A stretch of DNA of 55,839 nucleotides from Candidatus Colwellia aromaticivorans (GCF_003333305.1 NZ_QOLD01000035.1:1-55839), one strand, 5' to 3'; positions 44,085 to 54,290 are shown, numbered from the stretch's first letter. A program made the numbers and translations. The notes: a model not told the origin generated them from the letters alone.

Positions 44085-44933
44085 CTAATCCTCTGCAATT
44101 ACTGTTTGTGTTTGCTCTCCTAGCCCTTCAATTGATAACTTAATTTTATCGCCAACGTTTAAATACACAGGCGGATTTTGACCTAAACCAACACCCGGAG
44201 GAGTACCAGTAGAGATAACATCACCAGCTTGTAAACTCATAAACTGACTTAAATAACTAACAATAAAGTCAGGCTTGAAGATCATGGTTTTAGTATTACC
44301 ATTTTGGAAAGTTTTTCCATTAACAGATAAGGTCATGGCAAGGTTATGAACATCGTCAATTTCATCTTTAGTTGCGAGCCAAGGACCTATTGGACCGAAC
44401 GTATCACAACCCTTGCCTTTGTCCCATTGACCACCGCTAATATCAAGCTGAAAAGCGCGTTCAGAAACATCATTAATAAGGCAGAATCCGGCGATATGTT
44501 CGCTGGCCTGTGCTTCACTAATATTTTTTGTTTCTTTACCTATAACAATGCCTAGCTCTACTTCCCAGTCAAGTTTGGTACTTTCTGCAGGCTTTACAAT
44601 ATCGTCATTTGGCCCACAAATGGCACTGGTCCATTTATTAAAAACCACTGGTTGCTCTGGAATTGGCATACCTGACTCTTCTGCGTGATCTGCGTAATTT
44701 AGGCCGATACAAACAAACTTACCAACATTGTTTACACAAGCGCCAATACGAGTGTTTTCATCAATCAAAGGCAAGGTTGTTAAATCATGCAGAGCTAATT
44801 TACTCAATGCTTCTTCTGATAATTGCTCACCCGATATATCATCAATCAGGTGCGATAAATCACGGATATCGCCGTTTTGATCAATTGCTGCTGGTTTTTC
44901 TTCGCCTACTGGTCCAACGCGTAATAATTTCAT
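44085..44933 (-). CDS. 2,4-diketo-3-deoxy-L-fuconate/L-rhamnonate hydrolase (FAH family)
   Basis: Cleaves a 2,4-diketo-3-deoxy-aldonate into pyruvate and L-lactate, last step of non-phosphorylative L-fucose/L-rhamnose breakdown. FAH fold of 282 residues: FVCIGLNYADHAEESG, FNKWTSAICGP, metal ligands in DWEVELG (about 122-128), GKGCDTFGPIGPW, NGNTKTMIF and STGTPPGVGLG. The opening MKLLRVGPVGEEKP and these stretches match the diketo-hydrolase/ureidoglycolate-lyase-like subgroup. GAGGAAAATAA precedes the ATG. It is 28 bp after the enolase-type dehydratase, with the partner SDR upstream. Confidence 0.83.
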   Translation of the reverse strand: MKLLRVGPVGEEKPAAIDQNGDIRDLSHLIDDISGEQLSEEALSKLALHDLTTLPLIDENTRIGACVNNVGKFVCIGLNYADHAEESGMPIPEQPVVFNKWTSAICGPNDDIVKPAESTKLDWEVELGIVIGKETKNISEAQASEHIAGFCLINDVSERAFQLDISGGQWDKGKGCDTFGPIGPWLATKDEIDDVHNLAMTLSVNGKTFQNGNTKTMIFKPDFIVSYLSQFMSLQAGDVISTGTPPGVGLGQNPPVYLNVGDKIKLSIEGLGEQTQTVIAED

Positions 44934-44961
44934 TTATTTTCCTCTACTTAGGTTAGATATT

Positions 44962-46164
44962 TTACAGCTGACTAGTTTTTATTACTAAGTCATCTCTATC
45001 AAAAATTTCTTTCTTAAAAGTCATCCCTAAACCGTGTCCTTTAGGCGGGGTGATATAGCCATCTTTCACTTCAGGTAAATTATCCATTACTTGGGTGTAC
45101 CATCCTGTGTATAGCGCTCGAACAGACTCTTGTATGACTGCATTAGGCGCATTAAGGGATAAATGACATGAAGCAGCAAGTACCACAGGGCCGGTACAGT
45201 CATGAGGGGCAACAGGTAGTTGATAAGCTTCAGCCATAGTCGCTATTTTTTTTGCTTCTGAAATACCGCCGACCCAACCAATATCAAGCATGACAAAATC
45301 AGTGGCATTATTTTCTAGTAAATCCTTAAAGCCCCAGCGAGTAGCAATAGTTTCACTAGCCGTTACTGGAATAGTAGTACGGTTTCTGAATTCTTTAATA
45401 ACCGATAAACTGTCCATTTTCACCGGATCTTCAATCCACATTGGCGCATAAGGCTCTAACGCTTTAGATATTTTAATGGCGGTAGGTAAATTCCAAAGGG
45501 AATGGCACTCCACCATGATGTCCATTTTATTACCCACTGCAGCACGGATTTTTTTAAATGGCTCAAGTGCTTGTTCAAGTTGTTCATTGGTAATGTATTG
45601 ACCATCATTTGCTTCTGCTGCAGAATCAAACGGCCAGATTTTCATTGCCGTTATGCCTTGGTCTAACAAACTAATCGCCAGTTCATCAGCGCGATGCAAA
45701 AAGGCATCTAAATCTTCATACGGTCCTTCAGGCTCATCGGTTGTTAAACCCCAATTATCTGAAGTTTGTCCTTCTGATGATCGGATATAGGAATAACCTG
45801 CACAGGTATTATAAGTACGAATAGTCTCTCGAGTTTTTCCACCAAGTAGTTGATATATAGGTTGCTCAGTTTTTTTGCCCCACAAATCATATAAAGCGAT
45901 ATCGATGGCGGAATTACCGCGCATTTCAACGCCACTGCTTCGAAAACCCAAATAACCATATAACTCGCGCCAATGTTTATCTATTTGCAGCGGATCTTTA
46001 CCTAATAAGTAAGGCGCTACAGTTTCATGAATATAGGCTTCAACCGCCGCTGGCCCCATAAAGGTTTCACCCAAACCAATATAACCTTCATCTGTATAAA
46101 TTTGCACCCAACATAAGTTGCCAAATTCGGTTAACCGTATTGTTTCTATTTTAGTAATTTTCAT
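44962..46164 (-). CDS. Enolase-superfamily sugar-acid dehydratase (mandelate racemase type)
   Basis: Removes water from an aldonate to give a 2-keto-3-deoxy acid. Mandelate racemase subgroup of 400 residues: capping domain, then base Lys in TAMKIWPFD (about 178), Mg ligands Asp/Glu in VECHSLW, WIEDPV and TASETIA, and catalytic His in APHDCTGPV (about 325). Between an SDR and a diketo-hydrolase it most likely acts on L-rhamnonate or L-fuconate; galactonate/gluconate enzymes share the same motifs. The ATG at 46164 is preferred over a TTG 15 bp upstream, although neither has a strong Shine-Dalgarno. Confidence 0.82.
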   Translation of the reverse strand: MKITKIETIRLTEFGNLCWVQIYTDEGYIGLGETFMGPAAVEAYIHETVAPYLLGKDPLQIDKHWRELYGYLGFRSSGVEMRGNSAIDIALYDLWGKKTEQPIYQLLGGKTRETIRTYNTCAGYSYIRSSEGQTSDNWGLTTDEPEGPYEDLDAFLHRADELAISLLDQGITAMKIWPFDSAAEANDGQYITNEQLEQALEPFKKIRAAVGNKMDIMVECHSLWNLPTAIKISKALEPYAPMWIEDPVKMDSLSVIKEFRNRTTIPVTASETIATRWGFKDLLENNATDFVMLDIGWVGGISEAKKIATMAEAYQLPVAPHDCTGPVVLAASCHLSLNAPNAVIQESVRALYTGWYTQVMDNLPEVKDGYITPPKGHGLGMTFKKEIFDRDDLVIKTSQL

Positions 46165-46196
46165 TGTCAAACTCGTCAATTTATACTCAGGATGAA

Positions 46197-46934
46197 TTAG
46201 TTTTTACTGCCACCAATATTAACGCCAAGACCACCATCTACGCGGATTGCTTGACCATTAATAAAGCTACATTTGTTGCTGCAAAGAAAGGCGATAAGCT
46301 CTGCCACTTCTTCAGGTTGACCAATACGACCAGTGAGGTGACTGGCATTTAATTCATCCATCATCGCCTCGGGATCAGTTGCTTGCTCCATAGCACCACG
46401 TAGCATTGGCGTATCAATAGTACCCGGACAGACAGCAACGCAACGAACTTTAGGAGAGAAATCAATAGCAATAGAGCGGGTTAACCCTAATATTGCCGCT
46501 TTACTGGTTGCATAAGCGGCTACATAAGGCTGGGCTACAAATGATTGCACACTGGCAACATTGACTATTAGCGCATTATCATTCATATGAGGGATGGTAT
46601 ATTTAGCGCATAAGAATGGACCTTTGACGTTAACCGCCATCACGTGATCCCATTCACTTTCACTCAAATCAACGGCGGTGCCATAAGAAAGTACGCCAGC
46701 ATTGTTAATTAAACAATCAATAGCACCATAAGTTTCAACTACTTGCTTAATGGCCTGTTCAATCATTTTTGCGTTGCTGACATCACAACTAAGAAAAGCT
46801 ATCTCAGCAGTTTTTAGCTCAGCGCTTTCTTTTAAGCCCAAGACAATAACGTTATAATGCTGTTCAGTTAATAGTTTGGCTGTTGCCAGTCCAATACCTG
46901 ATTCGCCACCGGTAATTACGGCAATTTTTGACAT
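46197..46934 (-). CDS. SDR, likely 2-keto-3-deoxy-L-rhamnonate/fuconate 4-dehydrogenase
   Basis: Classical SDR of 245 residues: TGGESGIG (about 8-15), NNAGVLSYG, catalytic Ser in NVASV, YATSK, ending IRVDGG. Flanked directly by the dehydratase and the diketo-acid hydrolase, it fits the NAD-dependent oxidation of the C4 hydroxyl that forms the hydrolase substrate. The role is from context; the SDR sequence by itself gives no substrate. GGGAAG lies before the ATG. The three genes form one minus-strand unit with 28-32 bp gaps. Confidence 0.76.
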   Translation of the reverse strand: MSKIAVITGGESGIGLATAKLLTEQHYNVIVLGLKESAELKTAEIAFLSCDVSNAKMIEQAIKQVVETYGAIDCLINNAGVLSYGTAVDLSESEWDHVMAVNVKGPFLCAKYTIPHMNDNALIVNVASVQSFVAQPYVAAYATSKAAILGLTRSIAIDFSPKVRCVAVCPGTIDTPMLRGAMEQATDPEAMMDELNASHLTGRIGQPEEVAELIAFLCSNKCSFINGQAIRVDGGLGVNIGGSKN

Positions 46935-47028
46935 GAGGCTTCCCTTACTATTTATCTAATGTAAGGGAATGATATGAGATGGAACTGAAATGGATCTGAA
47001 AGGAGAAGTAAACTTATACGGATTGGTA

Positions 47029-48405
47029 TTAGCTCACTCTAGAAAACGTTACGGTAACCTTAACGCCATGGTCATTTTTCCATGAATCGATATCAAGTTT
47101 GGCCTGATGAACGGTAACTATACGCTGCACAATAGATAAACCAAGACCTGCGCCGGGCATTTCGTTTCCCGGTAACCGATAAAAGCTATCAATCATTTTT
47201 TCTCTTTCTTGTTCGGTAATAAATTTACTGTCGTTAGCGACATAAAACTCAATATGCTGGTCAGAGATATTTGCTGATACTTCTATTTGACTTCCTGAGG
47301 TAGCATAACGAAAAGCATTGGTGAGTAGATTTCGGATCAAAATACTGAGCACTTCTTTATTACCCTTTATTTGCCACGGTTCACTTTCTGGAAAATCGAT
47401 GGCCAAACCTCTATCAACGGCTAAATGAGCTAAATCAGCCAAATCTTCAATAACAACGCTTCTTAAATCAACAGTGCCCATTTTAAGTTGTGAGTCTTGC
47501 GATTCAATTCTGGCTAACGTTAGTACTTGTTGTACGGTATAAACAGCCCGGTCTACTCTGGAAGCCATTCTGTCTAAAACATCAATAACTTCAGGGTTAT
47601 CTGAACTGCGTTGGCACAGTTGTAATTCAGTTTTAATAGCAGCTAACGGCGTTTGTAACTCATGTGCCGCATTGGCAGTAAAACGATGCTCATTATCTAT
47701 GGCATTTTTAAGACGGATCAGTAGACCATTAAGAGAATTAACCAAGGGGAATATTTCTTCAGGGATATTTTGTTCAGAAATTGGCACTAATGAATTTGGT
47801 TGCCGGTTTGCTACCTCAGCGGTAATTTTATTAATGGCGCTCAACCCTTTTTTACTACCAAAGTAAACACCAAAAATAGTAAAAGGAATAATCAAAATCA
47901 TTGGGTATAACGCTTTTAAGCCAAAATCTATTGCATTTTGACGGGCATGTTTGGTATTCATGCCAACCGAGACCCAAAATATACTATCAATATTTTCATT
48001 ATATATGCGCCAGCGGTTTTCTTTTCCTTTCTTCATGTAGGTATCATCAACAAAACCATTAACATTGGGAAAATCAAAACCAGGCGCACTTGAAGAACGA
48101 TAAATTAATTGTCCTTTTGTATCCCACACAACAACATGAACATTATCCCAACCAATACTCTCAGTAATAGCTAAACTATCTGTTAACGGGTCATAACCCT
48201 CATTTACGGAAAATTGACTATAAAAGTTTTGAAATAGACGAGATGAGAAACGGATAAACTGAGCTTGCTCTTTTAAGTCGTTATCTAAGGTTTCAAATAT
48301 AACGTTGGCAGCAGTATAAGAAGACGCCGAAGCGGCCAGTAACCATATAGCGCCATGCAGCATTAAACCAAAAAATATCATTCTGGTTTTTAAGGAATAT
48401 CTCAT
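47029..48405 (-). CDS. Sensor histidine kinase (QseC/PmrB-like)
   Basis: 458-residue membrane sensor: helix about 10-30, periplasmic domain about 35-165, second helix about 168-190, HAMP-like linker, H-box NAAHELQTPLAAIKTE (phospho-His about 248), N-box NLLTNAFRYA and G-box GAGLGLSIV. It overlaps the response regulator by 4 bp (ATGA). The periplasmic domain is of the QseC/PmrB kind and its ligand cannot be told. The position next to the deoxyaldonate genes and the TonB receptor suggests control of that locus, but this is not shown. Confidence 0.87.
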   Translation of the reverse strand: MRYSLKTRMIFFGLMLHGAIWLLAASASSYTAANVIFETLDNDLKEQAQFIRFSSRLFQNFYSQFSVNEGYDPLTDSLAITESIGWDNVHVVVWDTKGQLIYRSSSAPGFDFPNVNGFVDDTYMKKGKENRWRIYNENIDSIFWVSVGMNTKHARQNAIDFGLKALYPMILIIPFTIFGVYFGSKKGLSAINKITAEVANRQPNSLVPISEQNIPEEIFPLVNSLNGLLIRLKNAIDNEHRFTANAAHELQTPLAAIKTELQLCQRSSDNPEVIDVLDRMASRVDRAVYTVQQVLTLARIESQDSQLKMGTVDLRSVVIEDLADLAHLAVDRGLAIDFPESEPWQIKGNKEVLSILIRNLLTNAFRYATSGSQIEVSANISDQHIEFYVANDSKFITEQEREKMIDSFYRLPGNEMPGAGLGLSIVQRIVTVHQAKLDIDSWKNDHGVKVTVTFSRVS

Positions 48406-49061
48406 CCTTTTTTAACTCGATAACCAACACTTCTTAGTGTTTCAATAAAATCACGACCAAAATACTTTCGTAAACGAGAAATGTAAACTTCAACAGTATT
48501 GCTTTCAATTTCATCTCCCCAAGCATACATGCCCTCTTCTAAACGTGATTTGGAAACAAAACGTCCAGCTCTAGACATGAGTGCTTCAAGTATTGAAAGC
48601 TCTTTTGCGGTAAGAATCACCGTTTTACCTGCGTGAGTGACAACTTTATCTTTTGGCTCTAACTCTACATCACCAGAAATTAACACCGGCCTAGCACGTC
48701 CAGAGCTACGTCTTAATAATGAACGTAACCTTGCAAAAAGTTCATCTATATCAAAGGGTTTAGTTAAATAATCATCGGCACCTAGATCAAGACTCTCTAT
48801 TTTATCTTCGGTGGTATTTCGCGCCGTCAAGACCAATACTGGTATAGGATCATCGGCAGATCTTAATTTTTTTAAAATTTCATCGCCAGAAATATTAGGT
48901 AAACCCAGATCTAACACCATCATGTCATATTCACCAGCTTTAAGCATGGGAATAACTTTGGCGCCATCAGTTTCTAAATCTACGGCGTAGTTTTCAATAC
49001 TCAAGGCAGACTTAAGAGATTCGCCTAATTGGTAGTCATCTTCAACTAATAAAACTCTCAT
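48402..49061 (-). CDS. OmpR-family response regulator (QseB/PmrA-like)
   Basis: 219 residues. Receiver domain with the acidic pair in LLVEDDYQLG, phospho-acceptor Asp in MMVLDLGLP (about 51), Thr in LVLTAR and Lys in YLTKPFD. The C-terminal winged helix (about 125-219; TVEVYISRLRKYF, TLRSVGYRVKKG) binds DNA. It is first in a two-gene unit with the kinase and the only transcription factor in the window apart from small DNA-binding candidates. Confidence 0.9.
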   Translation of the reverse strand: MRVLLVEDDYQLGESLKSALSIENYAVDLETDGAKVIPMLKAGEYDMMVLDLGLPNISGDEILKKLRSADDPIPVLVLTARNTTEDKIESLDLGADDYLTKPFDIDELFARLRSLLRRSSGRARPVLISGDVELEPKDKVVTHAGKTVILTAKELSILEALMSRAGRFVSKSRLEEGMYAWGDEIESNTVEVYISRLRKYFGRDFIETLRSVGYRVKKG

Positions 49062-49169
49062 GATAAACCTCTTAAAATATAAATAAGCTAAGCCATTGAT
49101 GTTTAAGTATAACTAAAGTCAAAAATTCCACAACTGTCTGACGATTTTAAACATTTAAATCCTGAATAT

Positions 49170-50034
49170 ATCGAGTAGGGTGAGGCATTGCTGCCTCATC
49201 CCTCTCACAGAACCGTACGTACGGACCTCGTATACGGCTCCTGCATACTTCATATCACTAGTATTTGTGACCCAATATTATCATGACAACTAATATTGTG
49301 CGCTATATGGGGATAACTCAAATCTAACATGGTGGTAACATTCAATGTAGGTTTTGGCGTTCTAGCTCAAAGGCAATCTACCAAAGTTATCTACAAATAC
49401 TTCCCGTATACGAGCATTTTCATCAGTTAACACTATTCCTAGCGCACCAAATCTACGTCTCCTGTTGATCAGACAGCTTGTGTATCCATGAGATAAATAA
49501 ATTACTCATTACAGTCTTAAAGCATGCTTCCCCCCTTCGCAATCAATTAAAGCTTTTGACTAAAATTAACCCCATCAAACACAATGCTGATAGTCGGCTT
49601 GGTTTTCCCCTCCACACCATTACTGGCTTTCATCGGCCTAGCCTTACTCACTACTACGGGTTCATCTGCCACCTCACACTCGCAATACTCTTGAGTCACC
49701 TCTTGAATAATACGTCCAACCATTTTTGATCAAGTCATTTTGATTGGATACAATGCCAGGCTTCCCCAGTTACTGCACTAGCTCCCTGTTAGAAATTCCA
49801 CCCTCAAACACAGTATTAGTCTGACTAAGTATAGGGCTTCGCGCTATTTTGGACGCTTACCCACCAATACCGCCGAAACAGGTTACGGTTAGTTGTGTAC
49901 CTCTAACTTCCTATGGCTTCCTTCAGACCCCACCGTTAGCCAGTGACGCCCTTGCCATTCAGATCATCTTCCCCTTAGTCAGGGTGATAAGGCTTCTTTC
50001 AGCCTATCGGGTTTGCCAGCTTCGCTGGGCAAAC
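49170..50034 (-). mobile_element. Group II intron copy B, ORF-deleted
   Basis: Read on the minus strand: the 5' leader (50034 to about 49640) is nearly identical to copy A. An ATG at 49633 starts a reverse-transcriptase remnant that stops after 28 codons (TAA at 49547). About 300 bp of unrelated or decayed sequence follows, then domain V (49210-49240, GAGCCGTAT ... ACGGTTC) and domain VI with the GAGGC/GCCTC stem and a CCTACTC branch region, ending near 49170. About 865 bp remain where a full element would be roughly 2 kb or more. The 5' end abuts the TonB-receptor terminator. Splicing would need a maturase supplied in trans. Confidence 0.75.
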
Positions 50035-50069
50035 AAAAAGGCCATTACTTAATAATAAGTAATGGCCTT
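50035..50069 (-). terminator. Terminator of the TonB receptor gene, target of intron B
   Basis: AAGGCCATTACTT and AAGTAATGGCCTT form a perfect 13-bp stem (loop six bases) followed on the minus strand by a T-run, at which intron B begins. Confidence 0.92.
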
Positions 50070-50088
50070 AAGTAGTTAACAAGTTAGT

Positions 50089-52485
50089 TTAGAAGTTATA
50101 ACCAAAGGTTAAACCAATTTGACGAGGTCGAACAGAATCATAAGAATAAGTATCTGTACTGCCACCGACTAACATTTTGCGAACATTACCTGATTCACGA
50201 TCAAATAAGTTTTTAACAAAAAACTTCACGCTCCAATCACCATCAAGCGGCTCAAAACCTAAGTGATAATCAGCACGAAACTTTTTCACATCGTCATAGT
50301 TTATTTGCAAAGAGTTAGACAGTTTTACCCCCCAAGCATTAACATCGGTATGATAAAGCGGATGTAAATTTGTAGACCAAGAGGCCGGCTCTACACCAAA
50401 GTTAGAACCTATGCCTCGACCACTGAAATCACAAAACATTTGTGTAGTAGGACCTTCGCCCGTATCACAAAAACCCATAAACTCTTTATATTCAGTATCA
50501 ATATAAGTTAACGCACCACTAAGAACAAAGTTACTAGAGATTAAGTAAATAAAGTCGGTTTCAATACCTTGGCTAACGGCTTCTTCCGCATTTAGCACAT
50601 GAGTTTGTGCAAGTGTTATAGCGTTTACAGGGTCGGTAGAGCCTATATCAGTAAAAGTACCAGGGAAGTAATTATCTTGGCGAGGTAAATCACCAAATTG
50701 ATAGTCTTCAAATACTTGGTAATAAACATCAATATTCCATTGTAAACGTTGGTCGAAAAATTGACCTTTCATACCTATTTCAATGGCGCGACTATCTTCC
50801 GGTTCAAAGGTGCGAATAGACTCCATAGGGGCAACCGTGCTCATATTAAAGCCACCTGAGCGATATGCGGTATCTAGTGCCAAGTAATACATCACATCTT
50901 CGTTTTGCTTATATTGAAGCTTAAAGCTACCTGATACATTGGTATAGGTTTCACTGCTCTTTGGAATACCAGGAAGAGAGACAGGATCAAATTCCATTTC
51001 AAATCCAGGGAAAAGAGCGGCATTCATCAAAACAGAAAAATCAGCTTTATTAGTTTTAGTTTCATCGTTATAGCGTAAACCACCACTAACAGTCCATTCA
51101 TCATTTAAGTGGTAATTTAAATGGGCGAAATAACCAAATGATTCTGTTTCAGCTTCAGCACTTATAAGAGAGGTACGATCTACCGATGTGAAACCTAAAC
51201 CGGGTAAAAATTGAGTTGCTCCATATTGTGAAAAGGTGCTTGAAGCACTACCATCTTTTGGCCCTTCACCTTCTAATTTTGAATAATAAAAGCCCAGTAA
51301 GTAATCAAAGGTATCGTTGTCTATATTACTTAAACGTAATTCTTGCGAAAATAAGTTTTGATTTGATTCAATTTCCAACAAGCCATCGGTAATTGGCGTA
51401 CCATTTTGATCACTAACAAATTGAGTTTTAACTTCTTGATAATAAGTAATCGAGGTTAATGAATGGCTTTCAGTGTCATAGTTAAAGTTCAATTGGGCAT
51501 CTTTTAAACGCGTTTTACTAAAATCTGCTATATCTGAAAAAATTCTGAAATCATCAGGGCTACCCAGTGGAATATCAGAACCTAAAGTTGATTCAAAAGT
51601 ATCAGCTGAAGCTATAGTTCCTTGAGCTGCACCGTCTTTTTTATTGATATAATCAGGACCAAAACCTGGAATGTACGAAAAAACACGACCATTATAACTA
51701 TCACTGTAATTTCCAATAAAGGTAATATCTAAATTATCATTTGGAATGTATTGTATTTTTACTCGCGCACCTTCACGTTTACTATCATTGGCGGGTTTAT
51801 CTAAAAAATCATTATGAATATAACCATCATCATCGTCATAAAAAGCAGAAATACGCATGCCTAATTCACCTTCAATTAAAGGAATATTCACATGTGCTTT
51901 ATTTGAAGTACCATAAGTGGAAGTTTCATCTGTATAAAAATGACTGCTAGAGAAACCACCGCCTATCTCGTACATATCGATACTTTTGGTGGTAATATTT
52001 ATCGCACCTGCGGGGGCATTTTTACCATAAAGCGTACCTTGTGGGCCTCGCAATACTTCAACCCTGGCGATATCAGACAAAGAACCAAAAGCCGCGCCAA
52101 CAGAGGTTTGGGCAACGCCATCGATAAAGACAACCACCGAGTCATCCATATTACCGGCAAACGCATCACGGCCAACACCACGCATTTTTATGGTACCACT
52201 TATCGCATCATCACCGGTTATTTCTAAACCCGGTGCAAGTTTTGATAAATCTTGAAAGTCAAAAGCGGCAATACTATCTAGCGCTTCTGAAGTAATTACG
52301 CTCATTGATACAGGCACTTCTTGCGAGCTTTCTTTAAACTTACGTGCAGTAACAGTAATTTTTTCGATTTTAAGTTCATCTTTTACTGTTGCTTCGCTTG
52401 CCGTGTCTTGCTGAGCAAAAACATGTGAAGTTATGCTAGTTAGTGAGGCTAAAAGAACTGCCTTGGTTATTGAGTTAAGTTTCAT
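50089..52485 (-). CDS. TonB-dependent outer-membrane receptor
   Basis: 798 residues. Signal peptide (MKLNSITKAVLLASLTSITSHVFA), TonB-box-like EKITVTARK (about 42-50), plug domain (VPVSMSVIT, RVEVLRGPQGTLYGKNAPAGAINI about 150-170) and a 22-strand barrel ending in aromatic F (TFGYNF). The plug and barrel type is the iron-siderophore/carbohydrate TBDR of Alteromonadales. No SusD partner, as expected for this group. GGGGAAG precedes the ATG. The operator-like 12-mer about 380 bp upstream is shared with the xylose/uronate genes, so an oligosaccharide ligand is plausible but unproven. Confidence 0.88.
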   Translation of the reverse strand: MKLNSITKAVLLASLTSITSHVFAQQDTASEATVKDELKIEKITVTARKFKESSQEVPVSMSVITSEALDSIAAFDFQDLSKLAPGLEITGDDAISGTIKMRGVGRDAFAGNMDDSVVVFIDGVAQTSVGAAFGSLSDIARVEVLRGPQGTLYGKNAPAGAINITTKSIDMYEIGGGFSSSHFYTDETSTYGTSNKAHVNIPLIEGELGMRISAFYDDDDGYIHNDFLDKPANDSKREGARVKIQYIPNDNLDITFIGNYSDSYNGRVFSYIPGFGPDYINKKDGAAQGTIASADTFESTLGSDIPLGSPDDFRIFSDIADFSKTRLKDAQLNFNYDTESHSLTSITYYQEVKTQFVSDQNGTPITDGLLEIESNQNLFSQELRLSNIDNDTFDYLLGFYYSKLEGEGPKDGSASSTFSQYGATQFLPGLGFTSVDRTSLISAEAETESFGYFAHLNYHLNDEWTVSGGLRYNDETKTNKADFSVLMNAALFPGFEMEFDPVSLPGIPKSSETYTNVSGSFKLQYKQNEDVMYYLALDTAYRSGGFNMSTVAPMESIRTFEPEDSRAIEIGMKGQFFDQRLQWNIDVYYQVFEDYQFGDLPRQDNYFPGTFTDIGSTDPVNAITLAQTHVLNAEEAVSQGIETDFIYLISSNFVLSGALTYIDTEYKEFMGFCDTGEGPTTQMFCDFSGRGIGSNFGVEPASWSTNLHPLYHTDVNAWGVKLSNSLQINYDDVKKFRADYHLGFEPLDGDWSVKFFVKNLFDRESGNVRKMLVGGSTDTYSYDSVRPRQIGLTFGYNF

Positions 52486-52892
52486 GTCTACTTCCCCTAT
52501 GAATTCTATTATAATGCTATTTAGCTTTGTTGCTATTTAGCACAATGTTAATTTGAGTTTTATTGCTCAAATCATAATTTAGTAAAGTATTCCGATCTCT
52601 TGAAAGAGGCATTTTATTTAATAGAACTGTTCTAATCACAAACACTACAGGCTATTTATTAAACAAACCTGAATGGTAGCTAGGTTACTTTATCGTTACA
52701 GATTTACGTTAACGTCCACCAATAATCATAAGCAATGAGCAATGAGCACAGATTCTTCATTTATTATTGCCAGTAAATATTCAATTATGCTGGTTATACA
52801 TTTCAAGCACGTTCAGCATAGGTTGAAGACAATCTTGAAGCTAAGTTGTATTTAGCCGACATTGGTACTTTTTTAACCCTTATATAGCCATC
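52486..52892. promoter_or_regulatory. Upstream region of the TonB receptor with operator-like sites
   Basis: No gene. It contains a 10-bp palindrome ACGTTAACGT (52706-52715), a direct repeat of AATGAGC near 52735, and TTGGTACTTTTTTAAC (52862-52877), whose core matches motifs at 15105-15231 and 20843-20858. The last site is about 380 bp from the start codon, far for a direct operator, and lies next to a dispersed repeat. Confidence 0.4.
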
Positions 52893-52975
52893 TCACTTCA
52901 AGGTGCAGGTTTCAGAGCGAGGTGAGCGAATGCAATTCAAGACATGTTGATGCAGCAATGGCTGGTATCGCGCTA
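52884..52975. repeat. Fragment of dispersed palindromic repeat
   Basis: TATAGCCATCTCACTTCAAG and the following GCAGGTTTCAGAGCGAG resemble the left end of the 43684-43948 element. It replaces the natural end of the D-lactate dehydrogenase relic. Confidence 0.5.
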
Positions 52976-53990
52976 TATCTAAGGCAACACTTGCCTTATC
53001 AACCAAATAAAGAATAGAGCGATAATCAATACCGGCATGCTGCGCCAAATCAATTTCACAGGTTCGGCTATTGCTATAACCATTTTGACTGTTGTTAGGG
53101 ACTTTCGAGGCTAATGTCGAAAGCGCATTAGCATTAAGTTCAGGAGTGGTAAAACCTTTATCACCGGCAAAACCACAGCAATAGATATGCTAAGGTACTA
53201 TGACCTCGTTAACGCAGCGTTTAGCTAAGGCTATCATTTTTTCATTTAAACCCATACGGCGACTACTACAGGTAACATGCAACATTTCCGTTTCATCAAG
53301 TCGCTCAAATGACAAATAGTCACTCAAAATATCGCTGATAAAAGCGACTGGCTCATACATTTTAAGGGTCGAAATGTTTTCATTTTCTTCACATAGCCTA
53401 GATTTACAAGGGCTAGTATCAAATATAATCGGATACTGACCATGGTTACTTAAAGACTTAAGCTCAGTAAGCAAATCATGTTGTTTTTCATCCGCCTGTA
53501 TAAACATGCCCTTACTTTTAAAAGGCATGCCACAACACATATCACTGGCATTATTTGCTGCTATGCCCGCAATTTTACAGGCATCTATAGAAGCGGGTTC
53601 AGGACCAATTTTACGTCCCTAAGGGAACAAGTATTTATTAGCATCGGCGCCGATAACCGCAGGCCCTAATTTAATTTTAAGTCCTAAATACAGAATTTCA
53701 TGATGACGCCAGCTATTGGTTAGCATAACCAAGATAGAACCAGATTGTGCTTGTCCAGAGAGACTTGTTCCTGCAGCCCTAAAGGTAATGGCAAAATTAG
53801 CAACTCGCGCCAACATCATTATTGAAATGAGTTCGTCTTCATTATCAATTAATAAAACAACCTTGGGAATCAAACGATAAAAACTGGCATCTACGCCATA
53901 AGCCGCTTTGCGTAGTTTGTTATAATACGCTCTTTAGGTAACGATTGGCTGATATCTGAGACAAAGCTGAGGTAGGGTTTGGTTAGTATG
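52893..53990 (-). pseudogene. Decayed FAD/Fe-S D-lactate (2-hydroxyacid) dehydrogenase
   Basis: Pieces of a large FAD-linked oxidase with a C-terminal CCG-type Fe-S domain. From about 53990: ISQSLPKERIIT, then after a frameshift LRKAAYGVDASFYRLIPK, FRAAGTSLSGQAQ, a stop (TAG at 53616-53618) where family members read PYG, then GRKIGPEPASIDACKIAGIAANN. The sequence jumps at MCCG straight into the C-terminal domain (CGMPFKSKG, FDTSPC, HVTCSSR), meets a second TAG (53190), and continues in the same frame with YCCGFAGDKGFTTPELNA and GYSNSRTCEI before running into a repeat. A full protein would be over 900 residues, so most of the middle is deleted. Boundaries are approximate. Confidence 0.85.
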
Positions 53991-54151
53991 GTAGAGCTTC
54001 CATTTAGTTTACCAAAACAAGTGATATACTATGGAAAAAACATTCCTGACCAATGTATCACTCATATGTAGCACAAATACAAAGCACTTTATCTTGGTTT
54101 TATGAACTAAACCTTAATTTTCATTGTTCTGTTTACACTTGCTGTTAATTT

Positions 54152-54290
54152 ATACCAATTCAAATATGTTTCTTCCCCCGCAGCGAAAATTAAAAGGCTT
54201 GCATGCAGCGTTATTGATTTTATATTATTTTCTTTTGCGTCTTAAAACTAAAAATCAATAAACGATTGTTGCAGATGTAAAACGCAAAAA
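54152..54290. repeat. Fragment related to the 43684-43948 element
   Basis: TATACCAATTC at the left edge and GCGAAAATTAAAAGGCTT (about 54183-54200) followed by GCGTTATTGATTTT recall the interior of the larger repeat (GCGAGAATTAAAAGGCTT ... ATCAATAACGC). Exact ends unclear. Confidence 0.45.
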
